Part shown: piece after piece, positions 10,401-16,905 of the stretch
How the letters are laid out: each line of letters begins with the position of its first letter
Position numbering within the stretch: position 1 is the stretch's first letter
Source of the DNA: Flavisolibacter longurius
Lineage (GTDB): Bacteria; Bacteroidota; Bacteroidia; Chitinophagales; Chitinophagaceae
NCBI GenBank assembly: GCA_013327885.1
Contig: JABUMY010000021.1
Location: 1 to 64,000 of the forward strand
DNA: 64,000 bases
Direction: 5' to 3'
Made by a program: the position numbers and the translations under genes
Notes under the pieces: model-generated
What the model saw: only the letters and a program-made list of their open reading frames with translations
The model's database searches: none
What the model was told of the DNA's origin: nothing

Positions 10401-10713
10401 TCTTCCCTTGCAGGCGCAGTTTTCCGTGGTAACAAACATTAGGGTTGATGATTTTGACAACGATGGCAAGCAGGACATCTTGTTGCTGGGAAATCGTTCG
10501 GATAACCGTCTGAAGATCGGCAGCATTGCCGCCAACTATGGTTGCCTGTTGAAAGGTGATGGCAATGGCCGGTTTACCTACCTGCCGCAAACAGCATCGG
10601 GACTGTCTGTAAAAGGCGATGTGAAATCAGCGGAGGTAATAACGGTGGGCAATGAAAAATACATTTGTATCGGTGTAGCTGATGGCCCCTTGCAATTTTA
10701 TAAACTGAAGTAA
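7438..10713 (+). CDS. FG-GAP/VCBS-repeat protein with ASPIC/UnbV domain (CRTAC1-like)
   Basis: A 1091-residue exported protein. The N-terminal hydrophobic stretch (KACLFFFFAQVFV ... IQAQ) is a signal peptide. Most of the chain is FG-GAP/VCBS repeats, each with a calcium-binding loop of the type DxNxDGxxD (DINGDGLEDLYF, DVNGDGLLDIYV, DFDNDGYKDLFV, DYDNDGDIDFFV and others), consistent with two beta-propellers. Between them, around residues 520-585, lies an ASPIC/UnbV domain (GNAVGAKIYVY ... HFGLGEATAVD ... IIWPDNT). No T9SS tail is present. It sits between SusC/SusD and a haloperoxidase-like gene, an association I recall from other Bacteroidota. A surface binding or scaffold role is inferred. 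An eight-G run lies at 9637-9644. Confidence 0.88.
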   Translation: MTPVYKACLFFFFAQVFVDKIQAQLFRPLPAEQSGIRFSNDINETENLNVLAYEYFYNGGGVAAGDINGDGLEDLYFTANMKPNKLFLNLGGMKFKDITTDAGVEGRANAWKTGVTMADVNGDGLLDIYVCYSGKVADDLRRNQLFINKGNGKFAEEAAQYGLDDKSYSTQAAFFDYDNDGDLDMFLLNHSTKKIDNMELARFRNEVDSLAGNKLYENQNNRFVDVSAKAGIRRNPLTFGLGIAIADIDKDGWQDVYVSNDYNEQDYLYINNRNGTLREESQQCLSHLSHFSMGVDIADFNNDALPDILTLDMLPEDNRRQKLLQLQENYESFQLMQSQGLHRQYMRNMLHLNNGDGSFSEIAQAAGVSNTDWSWTPLFADFDNDGYKDLFVTNGYLRDYTNKDFLRYWGDYKIKKAMDREPTKLMDLVTAMPSTTLYNYIFKNNRDLTFSNQKTEWGMTDPGISSGAVFVDLDNDGDLDLVVNRINKEAGIYLNRQQEEKNMSFLSIRLRYKKGNGNAVGAKIYVYNKGSKQYAEVAPNRGYLSSLPLAAHFGLGEATAVDSVKIIWPDNTVQKSNAISANQFLTIDYSNPAREGTNPVAAKTVFSKAKPLIDYSNESFSENDFKRQPLMLFMYSKTGPVMAKADVNKDGLDDLFVSGDKTTAGKIYQQQKGGSFVAINGLAIGDENSSATSAATFADVNNDGFVDLYVAKGGYSLFEPNTVALQDELYRNDGGGNFILDKEALPDVSASAKSCVRAVDYDNDGDIDFFVGGRVVPGRYPMAPMSYLLNNNGKGKFTVVHTAFSQVGMITDALWYDLNDDGRKDLVVCGEFMPVSVFINTASGFVDKTTEYFPAPDNGLWFSLAIADVNNDGLPDIVAGNVGRNTQIHFSTKEPVELYFADFDGNGSIDPFLNCYVQGASYPFVSRDELNDQIYAMRKKFRSYSDYSNASMTSIFTPAEMAKAGKLTATEGNTVCYLNRNGRFEKTILPLQAQFSVVTNIRVDDFDNDGKQDILLLGNRSDNRLKIGSIAANYGCLLKGDGNGRFTYLPQTASGLSVKGDVKSAEVITVGNEKYICIGVADGPLQFYKLK

Positions 10714-10813
10714 TTTTCGTGAATATCGTTGATCAATTTCTTGGCATCTGTTTGAACAAACAACCACCTGCTGAATCAAATACTTTCAATAAACAAAAGG
10801 TATATCCAAGGAC

Positions 10814-12133
10814 ATGAAGCGTATCCTGGTCATCTTAGTTTTGGCAGCAAACAGTTTGCAGGCGCAGACGAAAAAAACAGCGTATGAAGACCTCGTACAA
10901 CCGGCTGTTTTTTCCTTGTCCATGGTGATGATGCACGACGTGGTGAACCCGCCCGCCGCCAGCCGTTTTTTTGCCTATTGCACCCTGGGAGCTTATGATA
11001 TCGTGGCACAGCGCAATCTTGCTATGGTTTCTCCTTCCTCATTCATCAAGCGGTACAAGCCTGTGGTGATTTCAACGGCAAACAACGCTTACGATCATCG
11101 TCTTGCCGCCTTGTACTGTATTTACGAAACAGGACGATTGCTCCTGCCTTCCGGCTATCTGCTGGAGGAAAAGCAGGAAGCTTTCCTGACCGCCATCAAA
11201 GCGCAAAAAATAAAACAGGCGGTCATCGACAGTTCGGTTGCCGTGGCCAGATCGGTGGCAACGCAGATCGCTGCGTGGGCGGCCCAAGACGGATATGGCA
11301 AGTTGAGTGCACAGTTGCGTTACACACCACTGAAAGGTGAAGGCATGTGGTACCCCACACCACCTGCCTATATGGAAGCCGTAGAGCCCAACTGGAAAAC
11401 GGTAAAAACCCTGGTGATGGATTCCTGTGACCAGTTTGTGCCCCCGCCACCGGTGGCCTTCAGCAAAGACAGCAGCTCTTCGTTCTTTGCACTGGCAAAA
11501 GAAGTGTACGAGGTGTCGAAAAACCCCTCGCCAGAGCAATTGGCCATAGCCGGTTTTTGGGATTGTAATCCTTTTGCTGTGGCCAACGCGGGGCACATGT
11601 CTATTGGGTTTAAAAAGATCAGTCCCGGCGCCCACTGGATGAACATTGCCGCAATTACCGCGAAAGAAGCCGGCCTCGATTTTGACAAGGTCATCCAGTT
11701 ACATGCCATTGAAGCCGTGACCTTAATGGATGCCTTTATCAGTTGCTGGGATGAAAAATTCCGCAGCAACCGCATCCGACCGGAGACCTATATTCATCGC
11801 TATATGGATGTGGGCTGGCAGCCCCTTTTGCAAACACCGCCTTTTCCCGAATATCCCAGCGGGCATAGTGTTGTCTCCGCCGCATCGGCGGAAGTTCTTT
11901 CTTACTTACTGGGCAATCATGTTTCGTATACCGACAATACCCAGGATATGTTTGAGCTGCAACCAAGGGTTTTTACCTCGTTTCGGCAGGCGGCAGAGGA
12001 AGCCGGTATTTCACGGCTGTATGGCGGCATTCATTTCCGGGATGCTGTGGAGCAAGGCATGCGGGAAGGAGAAGCCGTCGGAAAATTTATCTGCGATAAA
12101 ATTCGTGCTGCCGGCATAAAGCCATTGAAATAG
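10814..12133 (+). CDS. Vanadium-dependent haloperoxidase / PAP2-superfamily enzyme
   Basis: A 439-residue exported enzyme with a signal peptide ending LQAQ. It holds the complete vanadate or phosphate pocket signature of the superfamily: K315-x6-R322-P323, P348-S-G-H351, and S400-R401-x5-H407 followed by D410. H351 would be the acid-base residue and H407 the vanadate ligand. Members either oxidise halides with peroxide or act as acid phosphatases; sequence alone does not decide between them. It lies 100 bp downstream of the FG-GAP gene on the same strand and is likely part of the same unit as susC/susD. Confidence 0.87.
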   Translation: MKRILVILVLAANSLQAQTKKTAYEDLVQPAVFSLSMVMMHDVVNPPAASRFFAYCTLGAYDIVAQRNLAMVSPSSFIKRYKPVVISTANNAYDHRLAALYCIYETGRLLLPSGYLLEEKQEAFLTAIKAQKIKQAVIDSSVAVARSVATQIAAWAAQDGYGKLSAQLRYTPLKGEGMWYPTPPAYMEAVEPNWKTVKTLVMDSCDQFVPPPPVAFSKDSSSSFFALAKEVYEVSKNPSPEQLAIAGFWDCNPFAVANAGHMSIGFKKISPGAHWMNIAAITAKEAGLDFDKVIQLHAIEAVTLMDAFISCWDEKFRSNRIRPETYIHRYMDVGWQPLLQTPPFPEYPSGHSVVSAASAEVLSYLLGNHVSYTDNTQDMFELQPRVFTSFRQAAEEAGISRLYGGIHFRDAVEQGMREGEAVGKFICDKIRAAGIKPLK

Positions 12134-12270
12134 GCTCCAGAACTATTTTGGCCTAATTTCAATTCCGTCCAGGACAACCCGCAGTCTCCCCGTGAATGGT
12201 AAATAGATGGTAAAGGGTTAGTAAAGGTTTTTGACGGAAACAGCTTGTACTAGTGGTACTTGCGCCAAAG

Positions 12271-12316
12271 CCTTCTCTGCGAAACCCTCCGTTTCTCCCG
12301 TTCTCTGCGGTTATTA
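12271..12316. repeat. CTCTGCG word repeat upstream of the Lhr gene
   Basis: Imperfect repetition of a CTCTGCG/CTCC unit (TTCTCTGCGAAACCCTCCG ... GTTCTCTGCGG) immediately upstream of the presumed promoter region. It resembles short intergenic word repeats familiar from Bacteroidota and cyanobacteria. Confidence 0.55.
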
Positions 12317-12349
12317 AAACAGGCGTATCCTTTTGTAGATTTACACAGC

Positions 12350-15076
12350 ATGGCGGACCTGAAAAGATCAAGTGGTTACAAGGTGGTGAAAGCGTGGTTG
12401 AACAGCAAGGGTTACCAGCCCTTTGCTTACCAGGAAGAAGCCTGGCAGCATATCATTAACGGACGGAGTGGTTTGGTGAATGCACCCACCGGTACCGGTA
12501 AAACCTTTTCCGTTTTTCTCGGCAGCATCATTCAATTTATTAACCAGCATCCAAAAGATTATAACCGCAAGGCCAAAAACGGCTTGCAGCTTATCTGGAT
12601 CACACCGCTGCGGGCTCTGGCCAAGGACATTGGCCGGGCCATGGAAGAAGTCATTTTTGAGCTGGACCTGCAATGGCGGGTGGGCATCCGTAACGGCGAT
12701 ACCTCGCTCTCCGAACGGCAAAAGCAAAAGCGGCAAATGCCCGAAGTGCTCATCATCACTCCCGAAAGCATGCACCTGCTGCTCTCGCAAAAAGGCGCCG
12801 CCGACATTTTCAAAACCCTAAAACTGATCGCTGCCGATGAATGGCATGAACTGATGGGCAGCAAACGGGGTGTGCTCATTGAACTGGCTTTAAGCCGGAT
12901 CGTTGGAGGGGCCCCCTCCCGCTCCCCCGGTGGGGGAGTGACCCTAGCACAGCCCTCGCCTGGCGGAGAGCCTGCAAATCAAAAGAAATCTTCGAAAAGC
13001 GGGGCTAGTGTGGTTGGTGGCCCTTCCCACCGGGAAGGGTCGGGGATGGGCCGCCTTGCCATCTGGGGCATCTCCGCTACCATCGGTAACTTAGAAGAAG
13101 CGATGAATGTGCTGCTTTCACCGCTTGCGCTGCTGGAGCAAAATGAGCCCGGTGTTATCGTCAAAGCGAACCTCTCCAAAAGCCTGGAAGTACTTTCCGT
13201 TCTCCCCGACGAGATTGAAAAATACCCTTGGGCCGGGCACCTGGGTATCAAGCTAGCGCACAAGATACTGCCCATTATCGATGAGAGCCGCACCACGCTT
13301 ATTTTTATCAATACCCGCGGTATGAGTGAGCTCTGGTACCAAACCCTCCTGAACATTGCGCCACATCTTGCCGGCGCCATTGCCCTGCACCACGGCAGCA
13401 TCGAAATGGAACTGCGCACCTGGGTAGAAGAGGCATTGCACGAAGGAAAATTAAAAGCTGTTGTTTGTACCGCCAGCCTTGATTTGGGCGTAGACTTCCG
13501 ACCGGTGGAAACCGTTATCCAGGTGGGTTCACCCAAAGGCGTGGCCCGCTTCCTGCAGCGGGCCGGTCGTAGCGGGCACAGTCCGGATGCGACCAGCCGC
13601 ATTTATTTTTTGCCCACGCATTCGCTGGAACTGATTGAAGCGGCGGCACTGAAAACCGCCATTGACGAACAGTTCATTGAAAGCCGCGAGCCTCTCCTGC
13701 TTTGTTACGATGTGCTGGTGCAATACCTCTGTACCCTTGCCTGCGGCGATGGCTTTGTGCCGGCTGTCATCTGGAAAGAAGTTAAAGCCACCAACTGCTA
13801 TACCGACCTGACGGAAGACGAATGGGCCGAAATGCTCTATTTCATTACGTCGGGGGGCAATGCCCTGCAGCAATACGATGAATACAAAAAAGTGGAGATC
13901 GAAGGCGGCGTGTACAAGATCAACAGCCGCCGCATTGCCATGCGCCACCGCCTGCACATCGGCACCATCGTCAGCGATGCCATGGTGAAGGTGAAGTTCC
14001 TTGGTGGCGGCTATATCGGCATCATTGAAGAATATTTTATTTCCCGCCTTGATGTTGGCGATGCGTTTACCCTCGCCGGCCGGCAACTGGAACTGGTGGC
14101 CATCAAGGACATGACCGTTATCGCCAAAAAATCATCGGCTAAAAAATCGGCCATCCCAAGTTGGCTCGGTGGTCGACTGCCCCTTTCGGCCAGTATGGGA
14201 AAAGTGTTGCGGCGCATGGTGGACGTGGCGAGTGGTGAGGCGGCAATGGGCAATAGCCAACAGGCAATAAGCGATGGGCAAACCGTAACAGGTAAAAAGC
14301 AAAAGACAAAAGAAAAAAAGCCACTGACCGGAACAGCATTGCCAATTGCCCATCGCCAATTGCCCATTGAACTGGAGGTGCTGCAACCGCTGTTCAGCCT
14401 GCAACAGGAACTTTCGCACTTGCCAAAAGAAAAAGAATTGCTGATCGAGCAGATCGAGACCCGCGATGGCTTTCACCTTTTTGTTTATCCCTTTGAAGGG
14501 CGACTGGTACATGAAGCGATGGCAGCGCTGCTGGCCTGGCGTATTTCCCGCATCATGCCCATTACGTTTTCCATTGCCATGAACGATTACGGCTTTGAGC
14601 TGCTGAGCGACCAGCCCATTCCTGTCGATGACAGCAATGTGTACGAACTGTTTTCGCCCCAAAACCTGATGGAAGACATCCAGCGCAGCGTCAATGCCAC
14701 GGAGATGGCTAAACGTAAATTTCGTGACATTGCCGTCATTGGCGGATTGATCTTCCAGGGTTTTCCCGGCGAATACAAAAAAGCAAGGCACCTGCAGGCA
14801 TCTGCCGGCTTATTGTTCAATGTCTTTAATGAATACGATGCCAGCAATGTGCTCATCCGCCAGGCCTACCAGGAGGTTTTCGACCAACAGATGGAAGAAG
14901 CCCGCCTACGGGAAATGCTGCAAAGGGTGCAGGAATCGAGGATCGTGTTGACCTTCCCGGAGCGGTTAACGCCGTTCTGTTTTCCCATTAAAGTGGACAG
15001 CCTGCGGGAAAGTCTTACGTCCGAAAAACTGGCCGACCGGGTGCGTCGTATGCAGGAGCAATTGAACAACGCGTAG
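12350..15076 (+). CDS. Lhr-type ligase-associated DNA repair DEXH-box helicase
   Basis: A 908-residue superfamily 2 helicase. Walker A is APTGTGKT at 45-52; motif II is DEWH at 163-166; ISATIGNLEEA follows as motif III; FLQRAGRSGHSPD is motif VI; the C-terminal winged-helix and beta-barrel part completes the Lhr core. ATG 12350 was chosen because homology-like sequence begins only there, although the frame stays open to 12260. The usual length is about 810-820 residues. The excess is explained by two low-complexity in-frame inserts: residues ~185-234, between motif II and the SAT motif, and residues ~633-673. Both are encoded by palindromic repeat DNA. The phosphoesterase partner is next, 163 bp downstream. 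An imperfect -7 box (TATCCTTTTG) lies at 12326. Confidence 0.92.
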   Translation: MADLKRSSGYKVVKAWLNSKGYQPFAYQEEAWQHIINGRSGLVNAPTGTGKTFSVFLGSIIQFINQHPKDYNRKAKNGLQLIWITPLRALAKDIGRAMEEVIFELDLQWRVGIRNGDTSLSERQKQKRQMPEVLIITPESMHLLLSQKGAADIFKTLKLIAADEWHELMGSKRGVLIELALSRIVGGAPSRSPGGGVTLAQPSPGGEPANQKKSSKSGASVVGGPSHREGSGMGRLAIWGISATIGNLEEAMNVLLSPLALLEQNEPGVIVKANLSKSLEVLSVLPDEIEKYPWAGHLGIKLAHKILPIIDESRTTLIFINTRGMSELWYQTLLNIAPHLAGAIALHHGSIEMELRTWVEEALHEGKLKAVVCTASLDLGVDFRPVETVIQVGSPKGVARFLQRAGRSGHSPDATSRIYFLPTHSLELIEAAALKTAIDEQFIESREPLLLCYDVLVQYLCTLACGDGFVPAVIWKEVKATNCYTDLTEDEWAEMLYFITSGGNALQQYDEYKKVEIEGGVYKINSRRIAMRHRLHIGTIVSDAMVKVKFLGGGYIGIIEEYFISRLDVGDAFTLAGRQLELVAIKDMTVIAKKSSAKKSAIPSWLGGRLPLSASMGKVLRRMVDVASGEAAMGNSQQAISDGQTVTGKKQKTKEKKPLTGTALPIAHRQLPIELEVLQPLFSLQQELSHLPKEKELLIEQIETRDGFHLFVYPFEGRLVHEAMAALLAWRISRIMPITFSIAMNDYGFELLSDQPIPVDDSNVYELFSPQNLMEDIQRSVNATEMAKRKFRDIAVIGGLIFQGFPGEYKKARHLQASAGLLFNVFNEYDASNVLIRQAYQEVFDQQMEEARLREMLQRVQESRIVLTFPERLTPFCFPIKVDSLRESLTSEKLADRVRRMQEQLNNA
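12907..13053. repeat. Palindromic repeat element inserted in frame in lhr
   Basis: A 147-bp (49-codon) G/C-rich block. Its left arm holds CTCCCGCTCCCCCGGTGGGG and its right arm, in inverted orientation, CTTCCCACCGGGAAGGGTCG. Bases 12910-12960 match the reverse complement of 26654-26704 at about 44 of 51 positions. It encodes a Gly/Pro/Ser-rich linker that splits the otherwise conserved segment between LALSRI and LAIWGISATIG. Confidence 0.85.
14241..14369. repeat. GGGCAATA word-repeat element inside lhr
   Basis: The left arm (14241-14282) has several copies of a GGCAATGGGCAATAGCC-like unit. The right arm (14338-14369) has the inverted unit ATTGCCAATTGCCCATCGCC. The core between them is A-rich (AAAAGCAAAAGACAAAAG). 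It is translated in frame as a 41-residue linker (from M633) with no similarity to the surrounding Lhr domain. The architecture equals that of the intergenic word-repeat elements in this window. Confidence 0.8.
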
Positions 15077-15239
15077 CCATTTTTACGGTTCGAAAAGCAG
15101 GTAAATTCTACTTTCTCAAGCTTTCGTTAATTGCACGGTGAAAGAGGACGCAGTATGAACTTTCGCTGGCACCCTCGCTTAGCTTTGCCACTCATTTTTA
15201 ACAGGATCAATCCACATTTCCTCCAAGGTAACAGTAATT

Positions 15240-15890
15240 ATGCAGGCACCGCTTCTCCATAAAATTCAGGGGCAAAATCTTTGGCTTTCGGCCCAGCGTT
15301 CCCTTTTTTGGGAAGACCAAAAATCCCTCGTGGTATCGGACCTGCACTTTGGCAAAACCGGTCATTTTCGCAAAGCGGGCATTGCCGTTCCGCAAACGGT
15401 GTACAAAGAAGACTTGCAGCGGCTTGTTAGTTTGCTGCACTATTTCAAGCCTTCCCAACTGATCGTGGTGGGTGATTTTTTTCACAGCCACGCTAATACC
15501 GAGCTGGATTGGTTTAAGCGCTGGCGGGATGATTTTTCGGCCCTGCAGATCACCCTTGTAAAAGGCAACCACGATATTCTTACCGATGCCTGGTACAAGG
15601 AAGCAGCCATCGATGTGGTCAATCCGAGCCTGCAAACAGGGCCCTTCCTGTTTTCACACGACCGGTGCGAAACGGCTGCCGGCGTTTATGCGTTTTGCGG
15701 GCATATTCACCCCGGCGTTATGCTTCACGGCTTGGGTAAACAATCGCTCCGCTTTCCTTGTTTTTATTTTACGGAGCGGCATTGCATCCTGCCGGCTTTC
15801 AGCAAATTCACCGGCGCCGTATCCATGAACAGGGGAGAAGCCAGCGCTGTATTTGCCGTTGTTGAAAACGAATTGATCAAACTCGCATGA
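15240..15890 (+). CDS. pdeM: Ligase-associated DNA damage response phosphoesterase (PdeM type)
   Basis: A 216-residue calcineurin-like metallophosphoesterase. The metal-binding motifs appear in order: D34-x-H36 (VVSDLHFGKTGHFRK), GDFFHSHANTE, VKGNHD, FSHD and FCGHIHPG. The family is encoded next to Lhr-type helicases, usually with an ATP-dependent DNA ligase and an exonuclease, in a bacterial DNA-repair cassette. Here only the helicase precedes it. The stop overlaps the next gene's start in an ATGA arrangement, so translation is likely coupled. Confidence 0.9.
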   Translation: MQAPLLHKIQGQNLWLSAQRSLFWEDQKSLVVSDLHFGKTGHFRKAGIAVPQTVYKEDLQRLVSLLHYFKPSQLIVVGDFFHSHANTELDWFKRWRDDFSALQITLVKGNHDILTDAWYKEAAIDVVNPSLQTGPFLFSHDRCETAAGVYAFCGHIHPGVMLHGLGKQSLRFPCFYFTERHCILPAFSKFTGAVSMNRGEASAVFAVVENELIKLA

Positions 15891-16810
15891 ACTGCACCGG
15901 GAAACTTCACATTGCCTTTGATCCTATCTATGCGCATCCGTTGCCGGAAGGGCACCGCTTTCCCATGCTGAAGTATGAGCTGATCCCGCAGCAATTGCTT
16001 TACGAAGGTGTGATTAGTGAAGACGCTTTGTTTTCGCCCGGGCCTTGTCCCGATGCTATTGTGTTGCTGACGCATACCGCTGACTACCTCCAAAAGCTGA
16101 AGGCCCAAACCCTCACCGCCAGCGAACAGCGGCGCATCGGTTTTCCGCAATCACCGCAATTAACCCAACGCGAACTGATCATCACGCAAGGCACCATCAA
16201 CTGCTGCTTTCATGCGATGGAAAACGGTGTTGCGCTGAATGTGGCCGGCGGCACCCACCATGCCTTTGCCGACAGGGGCGAAGGCTTTTGCCTCTTAAAT
16301 GATTTCGCCGTCGCGGCAAATTTTTTACTTCACAAAAGGCTGGCGAAAAAGATCTTTGTCATTGACCTGGATGTGCACCAGGGAAACGGCACGGCAAAAA
16401 TCTTCGAAAGCGATGACCGCGTATTCACCTTCAGCATGCACGGCCGCAACAACTATCCTTTTCACAAGGAAAAAAGCGACCTGGATGTTGAATTGCTGGA
16501 TGGCACCACCAATCAAACGTACTTACAATTATTAACCACGCATCTTCCCACCTTGCTTCAAACGGTGAAGCCTGATATTGCTTTTTATCTCTCCGGTGTG
16601 GACATACTGGAAACCGATAAATTCGGGAAACTGAAAGTCACTATCGGTGGTTGCCGCGAACGGGACCGCATTGTTTTCTCTTTACTAAAGGCAGCCAACA
16701 CTCCCTGCGTAGTGGCCATGGGCGGCGGCTATTCGCCCCAGGTAAAAACAATTGTAGAAGCGCACTGTAATACCTTCAAACTGGCAAAGGAAATTTGGGA
16801 GTTGGAATGA
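15887..16810 (+). CDS. Histone-deacetylase-family (acetoin utilisation-like) deacetylase
   Basis: A 307-residue zinc-dependent deacetylase fold. The catalytic His pair H124-H125 lies in GGTHHAFADRGEGFCLLND. The zinc-binding motif is D160-L-D162-V-H164 (DLDVHQGNGTA). SGVDILETDKFGKL and MGGGY complete the signature. Bacterial members deacetylate polyamines, acetyl-lysine or small amides; the substrate is unknown here. It overlaps pdeM by 4 bp and is therefore in the repair operon. The stop codon is followed at once by a word repeat. Confidence 0.9.
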   Translation: MNCTGKLHIAFDPIYAHPLPEGHRFPMLKYELIPQQLLYEGVISEDALFSPGPCPDAIVLLTHTADYLQKLKAQTLTASEQRRIGFPQSPQLTQRELIITQGTINCCFHAMENGVALNVAGGTHHAFADRGEGFCLLNDFAVAANFLLHKRLAKKIFVIDLDVHQGNGTAKIFESDDRVFTFSMHGRNNYPFHKEKSDLDVELLDGTTNQTYLQLLTTHLPTLLQTVKPDIAFYLSGVDILETDKFGKLKVTIGGCRERDRIVFSLLKAANTPCVVAMGGGYSPQVKTIVEAHCNTFKLAKEIWELE

Positions 16811-16847
16811 GCTGCAAGCTGTGAGCCGTGAGCTTTGAGCTGAGAGC
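16807..16847. repeat. GTGAGCT word repeat touching the deacetylase stop codon
   Basis: Six imperfect copies of a GAGCTGTGAGC-like unit (GAGCTGCAAGCTGTGAGCC ... GCTTTGAGCTGAGAGC) that starts at the TGA stop codon of the deacetylase gene. Confidence 0.75.
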
Positions 16848-16870
16848 ATTTGTTGGCAGGTAGCGAATGC

Positions 16871-16902
16871 AATATCTCAATATCAAAATATCCTAATTTC
16901 CT
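16871..16902. repeat. ATATCC-type repeat beyond the DUF5916 gene
   Basis: AATATCTCAATATCAAAATA followed by TCCTAATTTCC, four bases from the 3' end of the minus-strand gene at 16906. Read on the minus strand it is a GGATATTTTGATATTGAGAT-type repeat. Related copies lie at 47288-47322 and 54546-54572, each again at the 3' end of a minus-strand gene. Confidence 0.7.
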
Positions 16903-16905
16903 CTT

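Noticed and set aside
12907-13053. Insertion sequence inside lhr
   Set aside because: Too short for a transposase gene and the reading frame is preserved; better described as a palindromic repeat element.
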